Origin: Bacteroidales bacterium UBA1458
GTDB taxonomy: Bacteria > Bacteroidota > Bacteroidia > Bacteroidales > VadinHA17
Direction: 5' to 3'
Length of the DNA: 8,344 bases
Assembly: GCA_002325785.1 (NCBI GenBank)
Contig: DCSU01000173.1
Span: 183-8,526 of the forward strand
Shown here: in pieces, positions 1 through 6,359 of the stretch
Layout of the letters: each line of letters opens with the position of its first letter
Position numbering within the stretch: the first letter of the stretch is position 1
Program-made: the position numbers and the translations under genes
Notes under the pieces: generated by a model
The model's input: the letters and a program-made list of their open reading frames with translations, nothing else
Told to the model about the DNA's origin: nothing
Databases searched by the model: none

Positions 1-242
1 AGAATAAACACGAGCATCAGGCCGGCGAGGATCAGGGTTGACACCTTGATGAACTTTCTGGTGATGATACTGATACTTACAACAATCATTATCAGCCCGG
101 TAAGGATAATTGTATAACCTCCCAGCGGGACGAATGACGTCAGCATACCGAGGTAGTAATCCATCATCAGGAAATGGTTGATCCCGAAAACTGCAAAAGG
201 CAGGGCGAATAGTATCCTGCCTATAGTGGCCAAGTTTCTCAT
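1..242 (-). CDS. DoxX family membrane protein, C-terminus cut by window edge
   Basis: Eighty codons are visible, read from ATG at 242 down to base 3; the gene continues past the left edge. The start MRNLATIGRILFALPFAVFG, followed by INHFL, is typical of small four-helix DoxX/DoxD-type proteins, with FGINHF at residues 19-24. Hydrophobic segments lie at about residues 8-27, 42-60 and 67-80, and the PLGG turn (39-42) precedes the second. DoxX members are inner-membrane proteins of mostly unknown role; the name comes from the thiosulfate:quinone oxidoreductase subunits of Acidianus. The ATG overlaps the TGA of the upstream cytochrome c gene in an ATGA, so translational coupling is likely and the start is well supported. 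Its place at the end of a quinol/cytochrome cassette suggests a link to respiration, but that is inference. Many Bacteroidota carry similar orphan DoxX proteins. Confidence 0.85.
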   Translation of the reverse strand, partial: MRNLATIGRILFALPFAVFGINHFLMMDYYLGMLTSFVPLGGYTIILTGLIMIVVSISIITRKFIKVSTLILAGLMLVFI

Positions 243-1195
243 ATTGCTTCCTGTTTATTGGTTGGTTCCTGATCCGAAGCCGGCCGCAGATTTCCTCTGA
301 GGGCGCTCCCAACAGTATAAATGTCACGTAGTTTCAACATCACTAAGAGAATAAACCCCCATACTGCCAGCACACCTATTCCGTATGACAGGATTACCCA
401 TAAAGGTGCTTTCCTTACACTGTTCCACATTGCTCTTTGTGCTACCAGGCTCCCAGCCCTGTTTTTTAAACCGGCCTGGATAACAGTATCCCTTGTCACT
501 GAGCCGAATACCTCCTCATCTGTGAACCTGGCACTTATGCTGACATTGCCTGCGGTGTCTCCCGGCAGTCCCGCCGGAATAACAAATGCAGCAACGCCGT
601 TTTTGTCGGTGAGCTTCTCCTCATCAACCGCGAGAGCCCCGAAATATCGTGAGGCGAACAGCCTGACACCGGCATTGGTTACCGGGACGCTCTTCTCCTC
701 ATCGGTTGCCATTGCCCTCACTATTACCTGCCGCTCAGCTTCAAGGTAAGCCATGGAGAGGCTTATCTGGGCTCCCGGATAAGCTGACGAGGTGATGATC
801 TGCATCACCCTCTGCACGTAATCCCTGTTGAAGCTCCGGATATAAGAGACAGTTTTCCATATCTCCTCGGCACTCATTACACTGCGGAACGATGGCATCT
901 GACCTCTTCCCACGGTTACCTTGTGGAAGATCTCCCCGTCACTGTTTCTCTGTATCTTCTCTGTTGCAGGATCTCCCGGTGGCGGCACCAGCGCAATGGA
1001 ATTGTTCTTTCCCGGTGTCCCGTGACATGACAGGCAGTTTATATTGTACAGTCTCTCGCCCTCCTTCCTGGTCTCTTCAGTGAAGGGGAATGTGCTCAGC
1101 CTGCCTTTGCGCTCTTCCGGCACTACCCAATCCTGTCCCTTTGAAAGGGAGGGCAGTAGCAACAGGCACATAATTACTGGAACAGTATATTTCAT
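239..1195 (-). CDS. Membrane-anchored monohaem cytochrome c with extra beta-rich domain
   Basis: This 318-residue protein starts with a signal peptide (about residues 1-21, hydrophobic LLLLPSLS). A class I cytochrome c domain follows at about 40-125. The haem-binding motif is CLSCH (C54, C57, H58), and the probable distal ligand is M100 in GRGQMPSF, followed by the usual terminal helix SAEEIWKTVSYIRSF. Residues about 140-242 form a beta-rich stretch with a TDKNGVAAF turn and a LPGDTAGN segment, resembling an Ig-like or transthyretin-like sandwich. One transmembrane helix lies at about 264-287 (PLWVILSYGIGVLAVWGF), with a short charged tail inside. The expected topology is haem domain in the periplasm, anchored at the C-terminus. 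It lies 12 bp after the NrfD gene and overlaps the DoxX start, so it is within one operon. It probably accepts electrons from the iron-sulfur/NrfD pair and passes them to a terminal oxidase or another acceptor. The haem domain is certain; the middle domain assignment is by sequence character only. Confidence 0.92.
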   Translation of the reverse strand: MKYTVPVIMCLLLLPSLSKGQDWVVPEERKGRLSTFPFTEETRKEGERLYNINCLSCHGTPGKNNSIALVPPPGDPATEKIQRNSDGEIFHKVTVGRGQMPSFRSVMSAEEIWKTVSYIRSFNRDYVQRVMQIITSSAYPGAQISLSMAYLEAERQVIVRAMATDEEKSVPVTNAGVRLFASRYFGALAVDEEKLTDKNGVAAFVIPAGLPGDTAGNVSISARFTDEEVFGSVTRDTVIQAGLKNRAGSLVAQRAMWNSVRKAPLWVILSYGIGVLAVWGFILLVMLKLRDIYTVGSALRGNLRPASDQEPTNKQEAI

Positions 1196-1207
1196 AAACC
1201 GTATATT

Positions 1208-2557
1208 TTACTGTTTATCAAAGGGTTTATCCTTCTCATTCTCCTCCTCAGCCATCTCCCATATGGGTATGACGGGGAAAAGTTTTGAAAGGATTGTGAT
1301 TATGATTAGCACGAGTATAATAGATGCAACCGTAACGGCAATCTCTATGAGGGTAGGCTTGTAGATGACCCATTCAACAGGGACGTTCTGGATCGGCAGG
1401 TTGGGGTGGGCCTGGGGTGGAACAACGATGATATACCTCTTGAGCCATGCACCGCAGAGTACGAAGAGAGAGATGATAAGCATTGGCAATGGCCTCCGCA
1501 TCTTTTTGAAAAGCAGAAGGATTACTGGTATGATGAGACCCCCCAGCTGAATCGTCCAGAAAAGAGGTGCATAGTGGCCGGTAAAAAGCTCCCGCAGGTG
1601 GATGGCATCGCCGGTCTTAAGCTTGTACCCTGGCACAAGAAACTCGTTCAGGTTGAAATAGAAATATACTATAGATACCAGTACAAGCACCCTTGCAATC
1701 TTATCAAAGGTATCATCTGTAAGATACTTCTGCAACTTATAGTTCACCCGGAAGAAATAGATGGCTATTATCAGGGCGGCGGTCCCCGATACAAAAGCCC
1801 CGGAGATGAAGTAGGGTCCGAAGATGGTGCTGTCCCAGCCGGTCCTCGGGGTGACTGCAAAGAGCCACGAGGTCACGGTATGGATAGCAAAGGCAGTTGG
1901 GATTATCAGTATCAGGAGGATACGGATGGCCTGCTTCATTATCCTGTACTGCACCTCATGATGCTCCCACCTGAATGAGAGAATATCATAGGCCTTTACA
2001 AGAAAGGCGGGCCTGCCTTCCAGCCTGCTCTTTGAGATGGCAAGGTCCGGAACCATCGGAAAGAACCAAAGCAGGAGGCTGAGGACAAAGTAGGTGGTCA
2101 CCACCGTCACGTCCCATAGAATCGGCGACTGCACACGGCCGTACATAAATACATAAGGCAGCCTGTCAGGCCGGCCCATATCGGAGATGATTACCAGCCC
2201 TGCCACAGCTGCAAAGGCGATGGCAATTATTTCAGCGATGCGCGAAATCGGTTTTACCCATTGATAACCTATGAGCCCCAGGACAGAGCTGATCAGCATC
2301 CCCACGAGGCTCGTGGCCACAAAGAAAACGAAGTTGGCAATGTACATGCCCCAGCTGGTGAAGTCGCGCATGCCCGTCACCCCCAGTCCCTCGCGGAGCT
2401 GGATCACATAGGCGGCCAGGCATAGCACCAGGACAGTGGACAGGAATCCCATCCACAGGATAAAGCTCCTGTTGATCCTGACATTCTTCAGGATATCGGC
2501 AGCAATGGAATCGATCTTTCGCTGTTCCCCGGGTGTATTGAAGCGGGTTTCATCCAT
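1208..2557 (-). CDS. NrfD/PsrC-type membrane subunit (quinol-interacting, about 10 TM helices)
   Basis: This 449-residue polytopic protein belongs to the NrfD/PsrC/ActC superfamily, the integral membrane partner of periplasmic iron-sulfur subunits that exchanges electrons with the quinone pool without cofactors of its own. Recognisable stretches are TSWGMYIANFVFFVATS (67-83), the DMGRPDR loop (126-132), NEFLVPGYK (304-312) and WLKRYIIVVPPQAHP (371-385), the last resembling the RYxIVVP stretch of ActC and related subunits. Hydrophobic helices lie at about 32-53, 68-93, 104-124, 145-167, 210-233, 246-269, 287-306, 330-349, 356-374 and 401-428. The C-terminal tail is acidic and lysine-rich (MAEEENEKDKPFDKQ). 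The gene begins 15 bp after the iron-sulfur gene, the usual partner arrangement. Quinol oxidation toward the cytochrome c encoded next is the favoured direction, from context; quinone reduction cannot be excluded. Confidence 0.92.
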   Translation of the reverse strand: MDETRFNTPGEQRKIDSIAADILKNVRINRSFILWMGFLSTVLVLCLAAYVIQLREGLGVTGMRDFTSWGMYIANFVFFVATSLVGMLISSVLGLIGYQWVKPISRIAEIIAIAFAAVAGLVIISDMGRPDRLPYVFMYGRVQSPILWDVTVVTTYFVLSLLLWFFPMVPDLAISKSRLEGRPAFLVKAYDILSFRWEHHEVQYRIMKQAIRILLILIIPTAFAIHTVTSWLFAVTPRTGWDSTIFGPYFISGAFVSGTAALIIAIYFFRVNYKLQKYLTDDTFDKIARVLVLVSIVYFYFNLNEFLVPGYKLKTGDAIHLRELFTGHYAPLFWTIQLGGLIIPVILLLFKKMRRPLPMLIISLFVLCGAWLKRYIIVVPPQAHPNLPIQNVPVEWVIYKPTLIEIAVTVASIILVLIIITILSKLFPVIPIWEMAEEENEKDKPFDKQ

Positions 2558-2572
2558 ATCATCGATGATTGT

Positions 2573-3550
2573 TTATGCTTTGTCTTCCTTATATTCTTTC
2601 TTTTCGCCCTCCTCAAACTCGAAAATCCTGTTCCTGGGCGGCAGGTAGTAGACCCTCGGTTTCGTTCCAAGCTCGGGCATGAGCCTGTAGGCTCCGCTCG
2701 TTTCAAGAAGCTCGCTGAGCCTGACAGTCTCTTTGGTGGTGCCGTTGGTGACGGCATCCTCGTTCTCGTCTCCGAAGTAAAAGACGCCGTTAGGGCATGC
2801 CGAGACACAGTACGGAAGCATTCCTTCCCTTAGCCTGTCTGCGCTGAAGAGACATTTGGTTACGGTACCCTTCTTTTGCGGTACATTCAGCTCCACATTA
2901 TACTCCTTATCCTTGTCAGCTTCAGCCTGCGTCGGCTCCTGCCAGTGGAAAATCCTGGCAGAGTAGGGGCAGGCTGCTATACAAAGACGGCATACGAGAT
3001 ACCTCTCATTGTCAATCAGCACTATGCCATCCTGTCTTTTGAAGGTGGCATCAACGGGACAGACGGAGACACATGGTGGGTTGTCACAGTGCTGGCATGG
3101 CTTGGGCATAAAAAACGCAGGGGTATTTACAGACTCCTGCATCACAAGGGTATTGATGTGATATTCATATGGACGAAGTTGGTGGGCGCTCTGGCAGGCC
3201 TCAACACATTTCCTTGCATTACGGCATCTCGAAAGGTCTATCACCATGACCCATCTGCGGCCGGCGATACCCTCCCTGCCTCTTGTCTGAAGCATCTTCA
3301 GGTCAGGCTTGAAGTCGCGCATCTGCTCAACAGGAATCTCTACCAGCCTGTTGTCTTCGGTGAGAACTCTCACCATACCCTCATTGTGCTTCGCTTTCTC
3401 AAAACGGTGTCCGGAATAAATGGCCGCCCCGCCTGTTACAGTAACTGCACCTGCAAGAGTGACCTTCCTTAGAAAATCACGTCTTGAGTTGTCAACTGCC
3501 TTTTCAAGATCAGGCCTGCCATTATCCTCACCCTGCTTTTCTTTAGACAT
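2573..3550 (-). CDS. Tat-exported multi-cluster iron-sulfur electron-transfer subunit (HybA/DsrO/NrfC-like) with lost cluster cysteines
   Basis: This 325-residue protein has a twin-arginine signal (SRRDFLRK, residues 22-29, then a hydrophobic stretch about 30-46), so it is exported folded. Four cysteine motifs match the four-cluster ferredoxin-like subunits that partner NrfD proteins. Motif I is C109, C115, C119, with Ala112 where the second cysteine normally sits. Motif II is complete: C152, C155, C160, C164 in CQHCDNPPCVSVCP. Motif III is C187, C190, C194, with Tyr184 in place of the first cysteine. Motif IV is C233, C248, C252, with Ser236 in place of the second. The codons were re-read from the DNA: GCA for Ala112, TAT for Tyr184 and AGC for Ser236. 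By the usual ligand sharing (I with IV, II with III), three of four clusters would have only three cysteine ligands. The tail after about residue 300 is charged. The gene lies 47 bp after the HMA lipoprotein and 15 bp before the NrfD gene. Its role is to carry electrons between quinol at NrfD and the cytochrome c. Confidence 0.92.
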   Translation of the reverse strand: MSKEKQGEDNGRPDLEKAVDNSRRDFLRKVTLAGAVTVTGGAAIYSGHRFEKAKHNEGMVRVLTEDNRLVEIPVEQMRDFKPDLKMLQTRGREGIAGRRWVMVIDLSRCRNARKCVEACQSAHQLRPYEYHINTLVMQESVNTPAFFMPKPCQHCDNPPCVSVCPVDATFKRQDGIVLIDNERYLVCRLCIAACPYSARIFHWQEPTQAEADKDKEYNVELNVPQKKGTVTKCLFSADRLREGMLPYCVSACPNGVFYFGDENEDAVTNGTTKETVRLSELLETSGAYRLMPELGTKPRVYYLPPRNRIFEFEEGEKKEYKEDKA

Positions 3551-3597
3551 GGTTGTCAGCTTGAGGTAAAAAAGATGTAGATGATTATGTCGGTTTA

Positions 3598-3939
3598 TTA
3601 ATTGCCACCCTCAGTCACAGGGGTTATCTTCACTGCCTTGTAGCCCAGTCCGTCAACTGTCTCCTTGATTTTGACAGTGTCAACCTTGCCCTCTTCGTAT
3701 TCAATGACGGCGTTACCGATGGTATGAGAGGCGGTAACGGACTTAACCCCGGGTATCTTCTCGAGGTTACTGCTGATAGTGTTCTCGCAGCCAGTGCAAG
3801 TCATACCTTCTATGGAGAGGTTAATTGTTGTCATTGCCGCAGGTATCTCCGGTGCCTTCTGGTTGTTTCCACCACCGCATGATACTGCTAAAAACATGAC
3901 TGACATGAGGATACATACTGATAGTTTTGATCTGGTCAT
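3598..3939 (-). CDS. HMA-domain (MerP/CopZ-like) metal-binding lipoprotein
   Basis: From the ATG at 3939 this is 113 residues: MTRSK, a hydrophobic core, and a lipobox LAVSC with the modified cysteine at position 21, followed by a flexible GGGNNQKAP linker. Residues about 38-106 form one heavy-metal-associated domain with the metal-binding motif GMTCTGC (C48, C51) and the closing DGLGYKAV strand. Such domains bind Cu(I), Hg(II) or related soft metals with two cysteines. A further in-frame ATG at 3981 would add 14 residues (MEPDLPCTNLTRAN) ahead of a normal lipoprotein signal; the internal start is preferred because it begins directly with a classic signal. The protein should sit in the periplasm, anchored by lipid. 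It appears to lead the redox operon, which suggests metal delivery to, or sensing for, a respiratory complex. That is inference, and mercury binding is an alternative. Confidence 0.88.
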   Translation of the reverse strand: MTRSKLSVCILMSVMFLAVSCGGGNNQKAPEIPAAMTTINLSIEGMTCTGCENTISSNLEKIPGVKSVTASHTIGNAVIEYEEGKVDTVKIKETVDGLGYKAVKITPVTEGGN

Positions 3940-3980
3940 ATTAGCTCTGGTTAGGTTAGTACAAGGTAAATCAGGCTCCA

Positions 3981-4005
3981 TAAATATATAAAATTTTATC
4001 CCAAA
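3981..4005 (-). promoter_or_regulatory. Candidate promoter of the redox operon
   Basis: On the minus strand, TATATTTA (3988 to 3981) is one base from the Bacteroidota -7 consensus TAnnTTTG. A TTTG lies upstream at 4005-4002, but with only 13 bp between them, shorter than usual. If used, transcription would begin around 3975 and leave a leader of about 35 nt before the ATG at 3939, which fits that start better than the one at 3981. This is a weak prediction based on sequence resemblance only. Confidence 0.25.
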
Positions 4006-4190
4006 CCCGTACTAGGGAATAAATATCACTTTCAGTTGTTTTTAGCATTGCGTGGAGGAGTTATCAGGGCTTACCTGAATATCCGGGGAAAATTCATCAA
4101 ATCTTCATAATTCATGTAATACCTTTCTAATTGTCAGAAAGTGGAAAATACCTTCTTTCTTTCTTTCCATAAGTCCGTTTTAATGCAGCG

Positions 4191-4221
4191 AAGGCTGCCG
4201 GTTCCCCAACCCGGCAGCCTT
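4191..4221. terminator. Perfect 11-bp GC-rich hairpin, probable terminator
   Basis: AAGGCTGCCGG pairs perfectly with CCGGCAGCCTT across a 9-nt loop (TTCCCCAAC). It lies 45 bp beyond the stop codon of the peptidase gene, where the terminator of the right-hand operon is expected. The better T-rich tail (TTCATTTTAA) follows the hairpin on the plus strand; on the minus strand it is followed by CGCTGCATTAAAACGG, which is poor in T, although A-rich sequence precedes it. It may work in both directions or act as a 3-prime stabilising stem. Confidence 0.7.
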
Positions 4222-4265
4222 TCATTTTAATAACAGGAAGCACACGTGAATTACCTCACGGATTC

Positions 4266-6359
4266 TTAATTCATAAGCTTCATCTGAAGATAGGTATACA
4301 TCAGCGCCCGCATCTCTGCCTCCTGGGCATTGGTTGATGATGCGCCGTGACCGCCCTCAATGGTCTCATGATAGTAAACCGGGTGACCCATCTCAATCAT
4401 CTTAGCTGCCATCTTGCGGGCGTGACCCGGGTGAACCCTGTCATCCCTGGTTGATGTGATGAAGAGCGGGGTGGGATACTTCACATCCTTTTTCACATTC
4501 TGGTAGGGTGAGTACCTGCTTATAAATTCCCAGTCGGCCGGCACGTCCGGATCACCGTACTCATCCATCCAGCTGGCACCGGCGAGGAGCTTTGAATACC
4601 TCTTCATGTCGAGGAGCGGAGCACCGATGACCACGGCATTCCAGAGGTCAGGCCTTTGCGTCATCGCCACTCCGGCAAGGAGGCCGCCGTTGCTCCATCC
4701 ATATGCACCCATGTGCTCCGGTGTGGTAATGTTCCTTTTGATCAGGTCCTCTGCTACCGCAAAGAAGTCGTCATAAGCATTCTGTCTCTTTTCACGCAGA
4801 GCCGACTGGTGCCATGCAGGACCGAACTCGCCACCGCCGCGTATGTTGGCGATGACGTAAACACCTCCCTTTTCAATCCAGCCTATGCCTGTGACAGAGC
4901 TGTAACCCGGACGCGTGGAGCTGTTGAAACCACCGTATCCGTAAACCAGCGTGGGGTTGCTGCCGTCAAAAGCCATGTCAGCAGAGTGTACGATGAAGTA
5001 TGGGATCTTCGTGCCGTCTTTTGAGATGGCTTCATACTGGTCAACTTTAACCCCTGAGGCATCGAAATAATCTTTCTGCTTCCTGATGGCTTTGATTTCT
5101 TTGCCGTCACTGTAGTAGAGCGTTGTGGGAGTGGCCGGGTTGCTGAAGGTAAAAAACCAGTCGTTCGAAAGTTCATCCGAACCGGCAAGTCCCACCGTTC
5201 CGAACTCCGGAACGGGAACTGCCTCACCGACCCACTTACCGTCAACCGGGCGGAAGATGGTAAGCCTGCCCTGGACATTCTCCATGGTGGCAGCCACTAA
5301 GAAGTCACGCGTTGCCATCACGCCTGCCAGGCTTGCTCTTTCGGCGGGTTCATAGATTGTCTTAACTGATGTTTTGCCGGAGAGAAAAGAAGGTAGATCA
5401 AAGCTTACCAGCGTGCCCTTCTTAAAGGTTTCCCCGTTGACAGTCCAGTCAGACTGCAGGTAAAGAAGCATCTCCTCCATGAACATGCCGTTTGTCTCAA
5501 CATCCTTTGGAATGTCAATCACCTTTAAACCCTCAGGTGTCAGCACAGACATTGTTGATTCATAAAAGCCAATACTCTCATTCAGGAATACATACTGCTT
5601 TCCTTTGTAGTCTCCGCCGCTGACAAAGAGCCCCATGTTTGTGGTGTCTGTCCGGTGCAGTGTTGCAGCATTCACAGGATCTTCACCTCTTTTCCACAGC
5701 TTCGCTATTGCCGGGTATCCTGAGGAAGTCATTGTGCCCTGACCGTAATTGGTTGCAACAACAATCTGATCCTTATTAACCCAAGCAACGCTACCCTTGC
5801 TCTCTGCCACGGAGAAACCGCCGTCGACGAATTTCTTTTCCACGGCATCAAATTCCCGGATAACAACCTCATCCTTGCCCCCGTCAGAGAGACGCAGCAG
5901 ACAGTACCGGTTTTCCGGCCCGAGCCATGTGGCTCCTCCGAAGACCCATTTTCTGCCCTCTCCGGCTGAGAGAAGGTCGAGGTCAAGTACTGTCTCCCAG
6001 TTTTCTTTTCCTGCAAGGTAATCCTTCTTCAGCATCCTCCTCCAGAGGCCTCTCTCGTTCTTTTCATCCTGCCAAAGGTTATATGACATCTCGCCGATGA
6101 CACCCGGGTAGATGATCCTCTCACTGTCATTGAATACTTCAAGAAACCTGTCGCGCAGTTCTGTGTACACCGGAAGGGTGGTGAGGGCTTCGTCAGATAG
6201 CCGGTTCTGTTCCCGGGCCCAGTCGAGGGCTTTCTCGTTCTGAACCTCCTCGAGCCAGATATAGGGGTCATTATTAGCTGAATTCCCGCTCTTCCTGTCG
6301 CGGCAGCCAGTTACAATAAGTAGTAGCATAATAGCTGTAAGGTTAATTAACTGTTTCAT
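4266..6359 (-). CDS. Secreted lipoprotein prolyl oligopeptidase (family S9A)
   Basis: This 697-residue protein is a full-length S9A serine peptidase with a lipoprotein signal (LLLIVTGC, lipidated C19). Residues about 30-430 are the N-terminal S9A region and beta-propeller, opening with DPYIWLEEVQNEKALDWARE. About 430-697 is the alpha/beta-hydrolase catalytic domain. The nucleophile is S556 in GWSNGG, the acid is in DDRVH (D639/D640), and the base is H671 in EGGHG. Residues aligning by eye with the porcine enzyme are Y475 and F478 in YGYGGFN (oxyanion and S1 pocket), W597 in SWMDEYG (proline-stacking Trp) and R641 (P2 binding), so cleavage after proline in short peptides is expected. The gate-like propeller should restrict it to oligopeptides. 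The start is fixed by the lipoprotein signal; its ATG lies inside the end of the preceding gene (17-bp overlap). It was named from motifs, and the substrate preference is inferred. Confidence 0.95.
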   Translation of the reverse strand: MKQLINLTAIMLLLIVTGCRDRKSGNSANNDPYIWLEEVQNEKALDWAREQNRLSDEALTTLPVYTELRDRFLEVFNDSERIIYPGVIGEMSYNLWQDEKNERGLWRRMLKKDYLAGKENWETVLDLDLLSAGEGRKWVFGGATWLGPENRYCLLRLSDGGKDEVVIREFDAVEKKFVDGGFSVAESKGSVAWVNKDQIVVATNYGQGTMTSSGYPAIAKLWKRGEDPVNAATLHRTDTTNMGLFVSGGDYKGKQYVFLNESIGFYESTMSVLTPEGLKVIDIPKDVETNGMFMEEMLLYLQSDWTVNGETFKKGTLVSFDLPSFLSGKTSVKTIYEPAERASLAGVMATRDFLVAATMENVQGRLTIFRPVDGKWVGEAVPVPEFGTVGLAGSDELSNDWFFTFSNPATPTTLYYSDGKEIKAIRKQKDYFDASGVKVDQYEAISKDGTKIPYFIVHSADMAFDGSNPTLVYGYGGFNSSTRPGYSSVTGIGWIEKGGVYVIANIRGGGEFGPAWHQSALREKRQNAYDDFFAVAEDLIKRNITTPEHMGAYGWSNGGLLAGVAMTQRPDLWNAVVIGAPLLDMKRYSKLLAGASWMDEYGDPDVPADWEFISRYSPYQNVKKDVKYPTPLFITSTRDDRVHPGHARKMAAKMIEMGHPVYYHETIEGGHGASSTNAQEAEMRALMYTYLQMKLMN

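Larger units (their letters stand above)
3940..4265. other. Intergenic region between the two minus-strand units
   Basis: This stretch has no convincing gene on either strand. From right to left it holds a 5-bp inverted repeat CGTGA/TCACG (4245-4260) just beyond the peptidase stop, a strong hairpin (4191-4221), a TTCT-rich simple-sequence stretch (about 4153-4166), a featureless middle, and an AT-only run (3980-3999) containing the 12-bp palindrome ATAAAATTTTAT. It most likely combines the end of the peptidase transcript with the promoter of the redox operon. Confidence 0.6.

Noticed and set aside
1406..1978. Plus-strand open frame of 190 codons
   Set aside because: It lies wholly opposite the NrfD gene, and its translation is charged, glycine-rich and without recognisable domains; it is an antisense shadow.
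2876..3472. Plus-strand open frame of 198 codons
   Set aside because: It is antisense to the clearly coding iron-sulfur gene and has no domain or plausible start context.
2573..3550. Pseudogene call for the iron-sulfur subunit because of missing cysteines
   Set aside because: The frame is full length with an intact Tat signal and intact surrounding motifs, and it sits in a compact operon with its partner, which favours a functional variant.
3940..3981. N-terminal extension of the HMA lipoprotein from the ATG at 3981
   Set aside because: It would place 14 polar residues ahead of a classic lipoprotein signal and would start at or before the predicted transcript start.
4153..4166. TTCT simple-sequence repeat as a phase-variation tract
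   Set aside because: It has only about three to four units, lies outside any coding frame, and is not placed between promoter elements of a visible gene.
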